A stretch of DNA of 64,000 nucleotides, taken from contig NZ_JAPEUL010000009.1 in the NCBI RefSeq assembly GCF_026113935.1, positions 330,501 through 394,500 of the forward strand, read 5' to 3'. Made by a program: the position numbers and the translations under genes. Of the stretch, positions 52,073 to 61,662 are shown piece after piece (the stretch's first letter is position 1; every line of letters starts with the position of its first letter). The notes beneath the pieces are model-generated. The model was not told the origin of the DNA. It saw nothing but the letters and a program-made list of their open reading frames with translations, and did no database searches. This stretch comes from Marinomonas rhodophyticola (GTDB lineage Bacteria; Pseudomonadota; Gammaproteobacteria; Pseudomonadales; Marinomonadaceae).

Positions 52073-53050
52073 ATGACCGTTAAGAAGACATTATTACTGT
52101 GTGCTGCGTCACTGATCTTTCCCTTATCTGCTCTAGCTCAAGATGTTTTGACCTTGTATACCAGTCAGCCAAACAAAGATGCGCAAATGACGGTGGATGC
52201 GTTTGAAGCCGCTAATCCAAATATCAAGGTAGAATGGGTTCGTGATGGCACAACCCAATTGATGACTAAATTACGTGCAGAGTTGTCTTCTGGCGTGGTG
52301 AAACCCGATGTATTGCTTATTGCCGATAGTGTCACTATGGAATCCATGGTGAATGAGGGTTATTTGCTTCCATATATGAGTCCTGAGCGAGATCAGTACG
52401 AAAAGAGCTTGTACAGTGAAGAGGGCTATTATTACGGCACGAAACTGATCACCACAGGCATTGTTCGTCATAAACAAGCGCCACAACATCCAACGGATTG
52501 GGCCGATTTCGTCAAGCCTGAATACAAAAATCAAGTGTCGATGCCAAGCCCTTTGTATTCTGGTGCCGCACTGATCCATCTTGCGACACTAACCGATGAC
52601 AAATCACTAGGCTGGAATTATTTTGAGCAATTACATGCCAACCAAGCGATGGCGCAAGGCGGCAATGGCGGTGTATTAAAAGCAGTGGCATCAGGGACTA
52701 AGCCTTATGGTGTGATTGTCGACTTTCTGGCCATCCGTGAAGCAGAGAAAGGTTCACCGATAGAATTTATTTTTCCTAAAACGGGCGTCACCATGGTGAC
52801 GGAACCTGTCGCCATCATGAAAGAAGCCAAAAACAAAGAAGCAGCGAAGCGCTTTGTGGACTTTCTCTTATCGAAAGAAGGCCAAGCTTTGGTGCTAGAA
52901 CAGGGTTATTTGCCAGCTCGACGTGATATTGGCGTACCTGAAGGTTTTCCTAAGCGAGAGAATATTCAGTTAATGCCATTTGATGCGGCAAAAACGCTTG
53001 AAAATAGCGAAGCGAATAAAGAGCGCTTCAGTAAGATCTTTGAAGGTTAA
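52073..53050 (+). CDS. FbpA/AfuA-type ABC substrate-binding protein
   Basis: 325 residues: a Sec signal peptide (about 1-22, ALAQ) and a SBP_bac_6/COG1840 fold (DVLTLYTSQPNKDAQMTVDAFEAANPNIKVEWVRDGTTQL-type start). This group binds ferric ion, phosphonates or, in AfuA, sugar phosphates. I see no conserved tyrosine pair typical of iron binding at the end. The DeoR regulator and downstream phosphatases favour a phosphorylated ligand (inference). AGAG precedes ATG 52073. It is the first gene of the operon. Confidence 0.85.
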   Translation: MTVKKTLLLCAASLIFPLSALAQDVLTLYTSQPNKDAQMTVDAFEAANPNIKVEWVRDGTTQLMTKLRAELSSGVVKPDVLLIADSVTMESMVNEGYLLPYMSPERDQYEKSLYSEEGYYYGTKLITTGIVRHKQAPQHPTDWADFVKPEYKNQVSMPSPLYSGAALIHLATLTDDKSLGWNYFEQLHANQAMAQGGNGGVLKAVASGTKPYGVIVDFLAIREAEKGSPIEFIFPKTGVTMVTEPVAIMKEAKNKEAAKRFVDFLLSKEGQALVLEQGYLPARRDIGVPEGFPKRENIQLMPFDAAKTLENSEANKERFSKIFEG

Positions 53051-53055
53051 GCAAG

Positions 53056-54784
53056 ATGACACCTTCGTTATTAAAAAGACGTTTCATGGATGGAGTCTCC
53101 ATGGATAGCCAGCTACGCTGGTTGTCCATTGGACTCTTCGTATTGATCGCAACGTTAAGTGTTTTACCAAGCCTGCGTTTATTGGTAGAAGCCTTAAGTC
53201 ATGCGACTTTTTCTACGTCTTCTCCTATGGCAGAAGTACTCAGAAGTGAACGAACTTGGACGGCATTACGCAATAGTTTTTACACCTCAGGGTTAGGGAC
53301 ACTCATCGCGGTGATTTTAGGCTGCGGCTTTGGCTTTGTGGTGACGTTAACGAATATTCGTGGTCGCGCCATTTGGGTGTTTTGTTTTATGTTGCCGATG
53401 ATGATTCCGCCACAAGTGACGGCATTGAGTTGGTTGCAACTGTTTGGCCCAGCGAGTCCCAATTTTAAACACGCTAGGCATCGCGCCTGCGTTGGGCAGC
53501 CCACAGCCAATGTATTCGGCGGAAGGTATTGCTTTACTGCTTGGTATACAAAGTGCGCCCTTGGTGTTTTTGGCACTGCGTACTCAACTTATTTCCTTAC
53601 CGCAGGATTTATTAGAAGCCGCCCAACTATCTCGTGCTTCTCAATTGCGAATTTGGATCGATATCATCCTGCCTTTGTGTCGCAGTGCGATTATCGCTGG
53701 CGCCGCGTTAGCCTTTGTTTCTTCTCTGGGTAATTTTGGTATTCCGGCGATGTTAGGGATTCCAGCGGGTTACATCGTTTTACCCACCTTGATTTATCAG
53801 CAAATGGCAGGCTTTGGACACGATATGCTGAGCCAAGTGGCGGGCTTGTCGATGATGATTGCATTGTTGGTGTTGGCGGGCATGTTGTTGCAGCAATGGC
53901 TACAGCAACGTAGTTGTTATGCCTTGTTAGGTCACACCGCGCAGTCGCTGTCTTTCCGTCTTAAGCAATGGCGTTTGCCCCTCGAAATTCTCTTGGCCTT
54001 GGTATTGTGTTTTATCTTGGTCGCACCGCTATTTGCTTTGATTGTCAGTTCATTAGTGCCTGCTCTCGGCATGCCATTGAACGCGGATACCCTTACTTTT
54101 GCCGCGTTTTACGAAATGATTGGGCGGCAAGGCGTTACGGCTAGAGCTTTTGAGAACAGTGCGTTTTTGGCTTTCTTTAGTGCCTTAGTCTTGATGCTGG
54201 TGTCTTTGCCATTAGGCTATTTGTTGATGCGTTTGCCAATGCGAACCAGAGCGGTGATTGCTAGCTTGATCGAAGTGCCTTATGCCATCCCTGGCATTGT
54301 ATTGGCCATCGCTTTTATTCTGTTGTTCGCCAAGCCTTTGCCTTTTATTGAGGTCAGCTTGTACGGCACGTTGGGTATTATTTTCTTGGCGTATCTGTCT
54401 TGTTTTTTGAGTGTCTGTTTGAAGCCAGTATTAAGCGCTATGTCTCAGCTTGACCCCGCTTTAGAAGAAGCCGCTCAGCTTGCCGGTGCAAGGCCGATAC
54501 AGCGCCTGATAGACATCATTTTACCGCTCACTGCACCGGCCTTTTTTGCTGGCGGCTTATTCGTGTTTTTGATTTCCATTAATGAACTGACGGTGTCCGC
54601 TTTGTTGTGGAGCGCAGGCAATGAAACCCTCGGTGTATTGATTTTTAATCTCGATGAAAGTGGCGACAGTGTGTTGGCCTCGGCCATTGCTGTGCTGGTG
54701 GTTTTGCTGGTCGCAGGGCTAATGAGTTTATTGAGTCTGTTTGCCCCTCGTCTGCCCAAAGGAGTGATTCCATGGCACGGTTAA
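53056..54784 (+). CDS. Fused ABC permease, FbpB/ThiP-like (one-base frameshift at 53454-53460)
   Basis: About 575 residues with two consecutive permease units of about six helices, each with an EAA loop (LLEAAQLSRASQLRIWIDIILP and LEEAAQLAGARPIQRLIDIILP). This is the layout of FbpB and AfuB-type importers. The DNA reads GAGTCCC at 53454; with GAGTCC the frame runs through GPASPILNTLGIAPALGSP. It lies 5 bp after the binding protein and overlaps the ATPase start by 13 bp. It may start at ATG 53056 or ATG 53101. Confidence 0.88.
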
Positions 54785-55816
54785 TATTGGATGGTGTTGA
54801 AAAATCTTTTCATGGCGCACCAGTTGTAAAAGGTTTGAACTTAACGATTGAACCGGGTGAGTTTGTCGCCTTACTTGGGCCAAGCGGTTGCGGTAAATCG
54901 ACCATTTTAAGAATGCTGGCAGGATTTGAGAAGGTTTCAGGTGGTCAAATCAGTCATGGCGATGACTGTCTTTCGAGTCTCGACGCGTCACGTACCAACC
55001 GAAGAAAGAAACTTCGGCATGGTGTTTCAATCCTATGCACTTTGGCCGCACATGACGGTGAAAGAAAACGTCGGCTATCCGCTTAAAGTACAGAAAATAC
55101 CGACGGCAGAACGCAACAAGCGAATTAAAGACGCTCTGGAAATTGTTCAGTTGGAAGAATACGCAGATCGTTTGCCAGCGCAACTCAGTGGTGGTCAGCG
55201 CCAGCGTGTGGCGTTGGCGCGTAGTTTGGTCACCGAGCCAGATGTGGTGTTGTTTGACGAACCGCTTGCCAACTTAGATAGACATTTGCGAGCGACGATG
55301 GAAGAAACCTTCCGTGCCTTTCACAAACGCACTTGCGCGACCATGGTGTATGTCACCCACGACCAATCCGAAGCCATGTCATTGGCCGACAAAATTGCTG
55401 TATTGAATAAAGGGCAGTTAGTGCAATGGGGAACACCTCAGGAACTGTATGCAAGACCAAGAAACACTTGGCTAGCGAATTTTATTGGTCGAGGTTCTGT
55501 GTTGTCAGTGGCTGCTGTTGCGCCTGCGCAATACGTGAGTGGTACCAATTTGCACGCGTTGATTCGTCAGCATTCGCCAGACAAAGCGGCCAGTTCTGTG
55601 CTCGTGCGTCCACAAGATATTCATTTCGTCAGTGCGGACGATTCAGCACTGGCTGTTAGTGTGCACAGCTGTATTTTTCGTGGCGAACGTTACGATATTG
55701 AATTGACACTAAAGGATGGTCAGCGCTTACTCGCGTACAGCGATGTACCGATGACGCGAGAAAGTCAGCATCAGGTTCGTCTTGGGCAAGCTTGGTCGCT
55801 TGAGAGTGAGTCATGA
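54772..55816 (+). CDS. ABC importer ATPase, FbpC/PotA-like (one-base frameshift at 54975-54981)
   Basis: About 347 residues: Walker A LLGPSGCGKST, Q-loop MVFQSYALWPHMTV, signature LSGGQRQRVALARSL, Walker B VVLFDEPLANLD, switch His in VTHDQSEA, and a C-terminal TOBE domain. GAGTCTC at 54975 has one base too many; removing it links GDDCLSS to TRHVPTEERNFGMVFQSY. It energises the fused permease. Its 3' end overlaps the MBL gene by 4 bp. Confidence 0.9.
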
Positions 55817-56913
55817 AGGTTAGCATTGATATTCTAAGTGGCGTAGGACGGAAAACCGCTGCCGCGATTTTGGTGACCTACGAGGCGGACCACCAGTCAA
55901 AACCGATTCGCTTTTTGCTCGACGCGGGCGGTGCGTTAGAGGTGGGCGAAGACAAAGGCTGGACGCAACCAGATCACTTAGACGCGATTTTTATTTCCCA
56001 TGATCATCAAGATCATATGGGCGGTTTGATCGATATTGATTGCCAAGTTCCGGTCTACGCCACTTCATCCGTTCAGCAGCAATTGCCATCGCATTTGAAC
56101 CTTCATTCCTTGCCGATTTGTGGTACGACAAATGTGTCTGGCATTAAGGTGACAACCGGTTCGGCTGGTCATTCTTTCGGCGGCGTGTGGTTGCATCTTG
56201 ATGTGGGCGATGGTGTATTTTACAGCGGCGATTTCAGCCTCGAATCGTGCTTGTATCCTTTTACCATGCCACCACAAGCGGATGTGGCTTTGCTCGATGC
56301 GTCTTACGGCTTGTACGATAATTCACTGGAGCAATGCAAAAACGCCTTGTTGCATTATCTGAAGGACGAGCGCGCCTTACTGATGCCCGTTCCGCAAACA
56401 GGACGAGCCTTAGAAATGGCCTGCTGGCTAACTTCCCAAGGCTTCTATGATTGGACATTAGGTGAAGATTGCATTGCACCGGAAACGGTGTTGGCTGGGC
56501 CTGAAGACTGTGTATGCGCTGAGATTCGTCCTGTCTTGGAAAGCATGAAAAGCCAGCCGTTCAACCCTAACGCCAAAGTGGTTTTATGTGGTGATCCCGA
56601 TGGGTTGAGTGGCGACTCCGCTGTGTTATTGCAACAACCAGAGCGATATTTGCCCGTTTATACTGGGCATTTGCCGGAACACGCTCGTCAGGCCGTGAGC
56701 GAAGACAGAGCGCATTTTGAACGCTGGAATGTGCATCCGCGTAAGCAAGATCTAAAACGGCTGGTGGATCATCTTGGTTGTCGCGTTTGTGTTCCGCTTT
56801 TCCACACCATAAAAAATTTAAACGAGTGGCGACAGGCTCTGAGCTCAAGCGTTACTGTAGATTCTTATATTGAGTTAGAGTGTATAGAGTTAGATTATGA
56901 CCTTAATACCTAA
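55813..56913 (+). CDS. MBL-fold metallohydrolase
   Basis: 366 residues with the metallo-beta-lactamase motif SHDHQDH at 62-68, the later metal histidine in GSAGHSFGG, and the bridging aspartate in FYSGDFS. A segment PVPQTGRALEMACWL resembles the GR-x-E motif of beta-CASP nucleases and a final His lies in LFHTIKN. This suggests a phosphodiesterase or nuclease-like enzyme rather than a lactamase. There is no signal peptide, so it acts in the cytosol on imported substrate. It overlaps the ATPase by 4 bp and the next gene by 17 bp. Confidence 0.8.
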   Translation: MKVSIDILSGVGRKTAAAILVTYEADHQSKPIRFLLDAGGALEVGEDKGWTQPDHLDAIFISHDHQDHMGGLIDIDCQVPVYATSSVQQQLPSHLNLHSLPICGTTNVSGIKVTTGSAGHSFGGVWLHLDVGDGVFYSGDFSLESCLYPFTMPPQADVALLDASYGLYDNSLEQCKNALLHYLKDERALLMPVPQTGRALEMACWLTSQGFYDWTLGEDCIAPETVLAGPEDCVCAEIRPVLESMKSQPFNPNAKVVLCGDPDGLSGDSAVLLQQPERYLPVYTGHLPEHARQAVSEDRAHFERWNVHPRKQDLKRLVDHLGCRVCVPLFHTIKNLNEWRQALSSSVTVDSYIELECIELDYDLNT

Positions 56914-57449
56914 GCCTTTTGTCTTTGCTCGCCATGCGCAGAGCGAGTTTAACGCCGCGTTTCGTATTGGTGGTTTTACCGACAGTCCGTTAAGCGAAAC
57001 CGGAATTCAACAAGCCAAAGACGCGGCGCCAATATTAAGCGCCATTGATTGGAGTCTTGTGGCAACCAGTACGTTACAACGCACCCAAGAGACCGCATTA
57101 CATGCGGTACCAAAAAAACATTATGGCTTATGAGCAACTTAAAGAGCGCAATTGGGGCGACCTTGAAGGTTGCCCAATAGAACAACAATTACCTTATGAC
57201 GTGACGCCGCCTAATGGTGAATCTTGGCAAGACTTCGAGGCTCGTGTGCTTACGGCATTGAATGAGATTCTAAGCGAGCATTCGTGGCCTCTGATTATTG
57301 CGCATTCTGGCGTTTATCGAGTGCTCAATAATGTCATCAACGGCACGCCTTATTGCCCAAGAATCGGCAATGTGACGCCCATTGCTTTTGTACCCAGCCA
57401 AGACGAAAACGGCTGGAAAATCACCCCGTTTAAAGGAAGCTTTATATGA
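56897..57449 (+). CDS. Histidine phosphatase family protein (frameshift in A7 run 57112-57118)
   Basis: About 183 residues of the phosphoglycerate-mutase-like superfamily. The phosphohistidine is H13 in FARHAQSEFN and the second catalytic His is in LIIAHSGVYRV. The A7 tract should be A6, which joins TALHAVPKN to IMAYEQLKERNWGDLEG, the usual downstream motif. It is a likely phosphomonoesterase on the operon's product. It overlaps the MBL gene and the next gene. Confidence 0.85.
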
Positions 57450-57898
57450 TACCAAATGCCGTAATTGTTGATTTAGATGGCACGCTTGCCGAGTTTGATC
57501 ACACCAAGGTTGCCCATTGGGTGCTTGGTGCAGAAAAGCATTGGGACCCTTTTTTTGAGTATATGAAACATGCGCCAGTGATCGAAAATGTGCTTCGTTT
57601 GGTGACTATTCTCAAGCAGCAAGGGCAACACATTTTGATTTGTAGCGGACGTCCTGAATCTCATAAACAGCATTCACTTGAATGGATTCAAAAACACCAA
57701 ATTCCCTGTGATGGTATTTATCTAAGGCCTGATAACGCCGATGCGGTACCAGACGAGGATGTTAAAAAAGCGTTGTTGGAGAAAATCCATGAAGATGGTT
57801 TCACACCTTGGTTGGTATTGGATGACCGTGATGCGGTGGTAAAAGGCTGGCGTAACTTAGGGCTGACTTGCCTACAGTGCGCGCCAGGGGATTTTTAA
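57446..57898 (+). CDS. PNKP-type HAD phosphatase
   Basis: 150 residues, a single HAD domain. The DxD nucleophile is D9/D11 in VDLDGTLAEF, motif II is ICSGRPE, and the C-terminus LVLDDRDAVVKGWRNLGLTCLQCAPGDF closely follows the 3'-phosphatase domain of T4 polynucleotide kinase-phosphatase. No kinase domain is attached. It could dephosphorylate nucleotides, nucleic-acid ends or small phosphate esters. It overlaps the histidine phosphatase by 4 bp. Confidence 0.85.
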   Translation: MIPNAVIVDLDGTLAEFDHTKVAHWVLGAEKHWDPFFEYMKHAPVIENVLRLVTILKQQGQHILICSGRPESHKQHSLEWIQKHQIPCDGIYLRPDNADAVPDEDVKKALLEKIHEDGFTPWLVLDDRDAVVKGWRNLGLTCLQCAPGDF

Positions 57899-57978
57899 GC
57901 TGCAGATTTTATCCTCATAGCTAGCCTTGTCATCTGGCTCGCGTTAGCATGAGGAAATTTTTTCTTGGAGCCTAGTTC

Positions 57979-59139
57979 ATGTTTCAACTTGTTCTTCTTA
58001 GTCATCAACAGCACATTGATGTGGGTAATTTGTCACTTAACGCTGAGTTAATGGGATTGCCGAAAGACATTCCTATCAAGGTTCAGCAAACCTGTTTGGT
58101 AGGGGGAAAGCAAGAAGGATCGCGTCTGATCACCTTGACCGTGGGCGATTCCATTGTACGTGTGGTACCGACGCGTGGCATGGCAGTGCTTGATGTGGTC
58201 CGTAAAGGTATTCGCTTTGGCTGGGATTCTCCTGTGAAAGAGGTGGTTCATCCTAGTTTCGTGAATCAAGAAGCGTCTGGTGGCTTGGGCTGGTTAGATG
58301 GTTTTAACGAGATGATCGTGCGTTGTGGTTATCAGTGGGCAGGGCATCCCGGTCAAGACGGCGATGAGTTTTTGACCTTGCACGGTCGCATTCAGAACAC
58401 GCCTGCTGACGAGGTGATTTTAGAGGTTGAGCAAGTGCCGCCTTATCGGGTGACTTTACGTGGTCGAGTGGATGAAAAGCGTTTCAAATTTACTAATTTT
58501 GAACTGCAAACGGTATTGTCATTAACGCCAGATGAGCCTTATTTATTGGTTGAAGATACCTTAACCAATAAAGGTAGTTACCCGCGCGAATTTCAAGCGA
58601 TTTATCACAATAACTTTGCTCAGCCGATTTTGGAAAATGGCGCACAACTGCATGTTCCCATAGCTGAATTATCGCCTTTTAACGACTACGCCGCTGGCGG
58701 TTTGAGTGATTGGAATCAGATGCCTGCGCCAACTAAAGACTTTGACGAAATGGTGTTTAACATTCGTCCTATCAGTGACGAGAAAGGTTTTTCTTATGCC
58801 TTATTACATAACGCCAACGCGAACTGTGGCATTGAAGTGAGTTATCAAACCGATACCTTGCCAGTGCTTACCGTGTGGAAAAATACGGACACACTGGAGC
58901 AAGGTTATGTGGTGGGAATCGAGCCGGGCACTAGCTTTGCTTATAACCGTTCTTATCAGCGCGAGTTAGGCTTGGTGCCAACCATTGATGCGGGTGAATC
59001 GAAACACTTTGTGGTGCGTTTTGGCTTGTTAACGGATGAAGATCAAGTCCAAGCAAGTGTGGCAAATATTACCCAATTACAAAGTGGTCAAATGGCTCAA
59101 GTGTTGTCTACGCCGATTGTGTGCCTTGGTGAAAAGTAG
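57979..59139 (+). CDS. DUF4432 aldose-1-epimerase-like protein
   Basis: 386 residues of the galactose-mutarotase-like supersandwich fold (DUF4432): TRGMAVLDVVRKGIRFGWDSP near the start, GWLDGFNEMIVRCG, LHGRIQNTPADEV, and a late YVVGIEPGTSFAYNRSYQRE. Members are probably sugar epimerases or isomerases. TTGGAG lies 8 nt before the ATG. It is the last gene of the operon, 80 bp after the HAD gene. Its presence argues for a sugar moiety in the substrate. Confidence 0.82.
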   Translation: MFQLVLLSHQQHIDVGNLSLNAELMGLPKDIPIKVQQTCLVGGKQEGSRLITLTVGDSIVRVVPTRGMAVLDVVRKGIRFGWDSPVKEVVHPSFVNQEASGGLGWLDGFNEMIVRCGYQWAGHPGQDGDEFLTLHGRIQNTPADEVILEVEQVPPYRVTLRGRVDEKRFKFTNFELQTVLSLTPDEPYLLVEDTLTNKGSYPREFQAIYHNNFAQPILENGAQLHVPIAELSPFNDYAAGGLSDWNQMPAPTKDFDEMVFNIRPISDEKGFSYALLHNANANCGIEVSYQTDTLPVLTVWKNTDTLEQGYVVGIEPGTSFAYNRSYQRELGLVPTIDAGESKHFVVRFGLLTDEDQVQASVANITQLQSGQMAQVLSTPIVCLGEK

Positions 59140-59518
59140 CGGTGCGGGAGTACCGCTCCCAATCGCCCGCTTCCATATAGGGTGCGTGGTCTAGGGATTT
59201 ATTATAAACATAGATCCAACCTCGGCCATAAGGTGAGAAAACGCGTTTTCTGATGTATAAAGAACTCTCTGGCGCTTCTGGATCATAGCCTTCTAGTTGA
59301 TCCAAGGCCGCCAGTATTTCATCAGATACATCGTACCATTCGACTCGGATTCGACCACTTTCATCATGGGTAGATGTAATGCCTGGAAAGTCGCCTAGAT
59401 TGTGCATGCGAAACCCTGTCAGCCAACCAAGACCAATGCGTTTGCACTCAGCCAGTAGCTCATGATTTTCAAGCCCCTCACGAAGCGTCCCATATACTGC
59501 AACAATATTTGTCGGCAT
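59108..59518 (-). CDS. GGCT/AIG2-fold protein, YtfP-like
   Basis: 136 residues with the substrate loop VAVYGTLREG at the N-terminus and LDQLEGYDP in the middle, typical of the AIG2/YtfP branch of gamma-glutamylcyclotransferase-like proteins. ATG 59518 has GGA about 8 nt upstream; ATG 59530 does not. Its 3' end overlaps the convergent DUF4432 gene by 32 bp. It is not closely similar to the other GGCT-fold protein in this window. Function uncertain. Confidence 0.82.
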   Translation of the reverse strand: MPTNIVAVYGTLREGLENHELLAECKRIGLGWLTGFRMHNLGDFPGITSTHDESGRIRVEWYDVSDEILAALDQLEGYDPEAPESSLYIRKRVFSPYGRGWIYVYNKSLDHAPYMEAGDWERYSRTATFHQGTQSA

Positions 59519-59652
59519 GTTGAATTCCATCTAAGTATAATCAAAGTGCACAAGATGAACTGGTAGCGACAGCATTTCAAGAGCGCTTAGAGGAAATTAC
59601 ATTGCCATGACACAACCTTGATGTATTCATGAAACTACAGGCATTTTAACGA

Positions 59653-60729
59653 TTAATCTCTGCTATCTCTGACGCTATCGCAATGTGTTTTTTCATGATC
59701 AAGCAGCCAGCGTTTGCGCTCTAATCCACCCGCATAACCGGTTAAGCTACCGTCTTTACCAATTACTCTATGACACGGAATCACAATTGCTATGCGATTC
59801 ATGCCATTGGCTCTGGCGACGGCGCGAACGGCTTTGGGGTTATTTAACCGTGTGGCTTGTTCTTGATAGCTGGCGGTTTCTCCAAATGGAATCGTGCTAA
59901 GGGCTTGCCAGACAGCATTTTGGAAGTCGGTTCCTGGTGTATGAAGCGGCACGTTGAATGTACTGCGTGTGCCAGCGAAGTATTCTTCTAGCTCTTTTTT
60001 TAATTGCTTAATATGGGCATTTTCGCCAGTGATGATTTTGGCTTTGAGGCGACGTTGTAAGTCTTCAAACTCGGTTTCTAACATGCGTCGGTCAACAAAT
60101 TCCAACAAACAGATGCCTTGGTCAGTGGCGCAGACAAACATAGGGCCAATGGGCGTTGTCAGTCTATCGATTAAAATCACAGCATTCTCCAAATTTAGGG
60201 TCGGCGCATGGCCAAGTAATTTTTTAAAAGTGTACCCGAAACCACTTAAAGAATCGTAGCCAGAATCTAACGCGGTATTGGTGGCGCTTTTGCCTGTCTT
60301 TAATTCTTGAAAGGCATAATTAATCCGATACATACGCTGAAAAGTTTGAAACGTCATGCCGTAATGTTGATTAAACCAACGGCGTACAAAGATGGGCCGT
60401 ATTCCTGATTCTCTTAGTTCTTGGTCGGTGATTTTCGCCTTAGTACAGTCTCGCACAAGGTTCATTGCCGCTTGTACTTCATAAGGTGCTTCATGAGCGT
60501 TTTCAGTGGGGCGACAGACTTTGCATGGGCGAAAGCCTGCGTCCATAGCGTCTTTGAAATGTGTGTAAAACTCTACATTTTCACGCTTTGGTTTGCGCGC
60601 CCGACAGGTGGCAATACAAAAAATCATTGTGGTTTTTACGCCGACAAAAAACACACCAACATAGCTTGGTTCACGGTTTAGTAAGGCTTGATAATAACCA
60701 TCGGCTTGTTTTTCATCTGTTATTAACAT
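59653..60729 (-). CDS. ada: Ada: bifunctional DNA methyl-repair protein and regulator
   Basis: 358 residues (E. coli Ada has 354). The zinc domain keeps all four cysteines, including methyl-acceptor C38 and C42 in FCIATC and the pair in PCKVC. An AraC helix-turn-helix follows (about 90-180) and then the methylguanine methyltransferase with the acceptor PCHRVIGKDG near the C-terminus. It repairs O6-methylguanine and methylphosphotriesters and activates the adaptive response. It stands alone. Confidence 0.95.
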   Translation of the reverse strand: MLITDEKQADGYYQALLNREPSYVGVFFVGVKTTMIFCIATCRARKPKRENVEFYTHFKDAMDAGFRPCKVCRPTENAHEAPYEVQAAMNLVRDCTKAKITDQELRESGIRPIFVRRWFNQHYGMTFQTFQRMYRINYAFQELKTGKSATNTALDSGYDSLSGFGYTFKKLLGHAPTLNLENAVILIDRLTTPIGPMFVCATDQGICLLEFVDRRMLETEFEDLQRRLKAKIITGENAHIKQLKKELEEYFAGTRSTFNVPLHTPGTDFQNAVWQALSTIPFGETASYQEQATRLNNPKAVRAVARANGMNRIAIVIPCHRVIGKDGSLTGYAGGLERKRWLLDHEKTHCDSVRDSRD

Positions 60730-60958
60730 GCGTTTATTCCGTTGTTTGAATGACTGAAAGAGTGTCTATCAGTTAGGTTAGCTTGATTCACAATTTAGCG
60801 ACAACCGAAAACTGGACGAGTATTTTTTATTGTTTTGAATTGAACGATGGATTATTTCCAAATACGAAATAGAAGCTTAAGGAATAGCTTGTATATCTTG
60901 TTTTTACAGAAGAATAGAGTATTTATCCTATTTTCTAACTTTTTCCTAAGGATGCATC

Positions 60959-61576
60959 ATGCCTAATACTCTTGTAATACAGGAACCCAATTCATCGACG
61001 CGTCTGTTTTTATTATTTCATGGTGTTGGAGCCACACCGCAGAGTTTGGCTCCTTTGGGTCAGATTTTGGCTGAAGCCATACCGAATGCGTTCATTGTGT
61101 CGATACAAGCTCCTGATGTGTCTGATTTTGGACAAGGTTATCAATGGTTTTCTGTGCAAGGCGTAACAGAAGAAAATCGTGTTGAACGTATTAACACTGC
61201 CATGCCAGCTTTTGTCGAAACAGTGAAATATTGGCAACAAAAAATAGGCTTAAGTGCGGAAAAAACCACTTTGATTGGTTTTTCTCAAGGGGCGATTATG
61301 TCATTGTCTTCGACGCAAATGGTCGAGGAAAAATTAGCTGAAAAAATTGTTTCCTTATCAGGTCGCTTTGCTACATCACTCATTAAAACCCCAATAAATA
61401 ACACACAGGTGCATTTTATCCATGGAAATCAAGATACTGTGATTGACTATCGCTTATCTAAATTAGCTTATGACGCTCTGATCAATGGTGGTGTCATGAG
61501 TACTTACGATCTTATCCCTCAACTTGCTCACAGTGTGAATCAAGCGGTGGTGGATTGCTTGTTAGAGCGTGTATAA
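60959..61576 (+). CDS. YpfH-like carboxylesterase
   Basis: 205 residues of the phospholipase/carboxylesterase alpha-beta hydrolase family: FLLFHGVGATPQSLAPLG oxyanion loop, nucleophile in IGFSQGA, Asp in HGNQDTVI and His in LAHSVNQ. E. coli YpfH is a short-chain ester hydrolase of similar size. AAGGA lies 7 nt before the ATG. Monocistronic. Confidence 0.87.
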   Translation: MPNTLVIQEPNSSTRLFLLFHGVGATPQSLAPLGQILAEAIPNAFIVSIQAPDVSDFGQGYQWFSVQGVTEENRVERINTAMPAFVETVKYWQQKIGLSAEKTTLIGFSQGAIMSLSSTQMVEEKLAEKIVSLSGRFATSLIKTPINNTQVHFIHGNQDTVIDYRLSKLAYDALINGGVMSTYDLIPQLAHSVNQAVVDCLLERV

Positions 61577-61662
61577 CGGTATGGTTTTGCAGAATAAAAA
61601 TTGAAAACATGGCATAGCAAATGCTTATATATTCGTTTCATTCTTATGTTAGGTACACTGTT

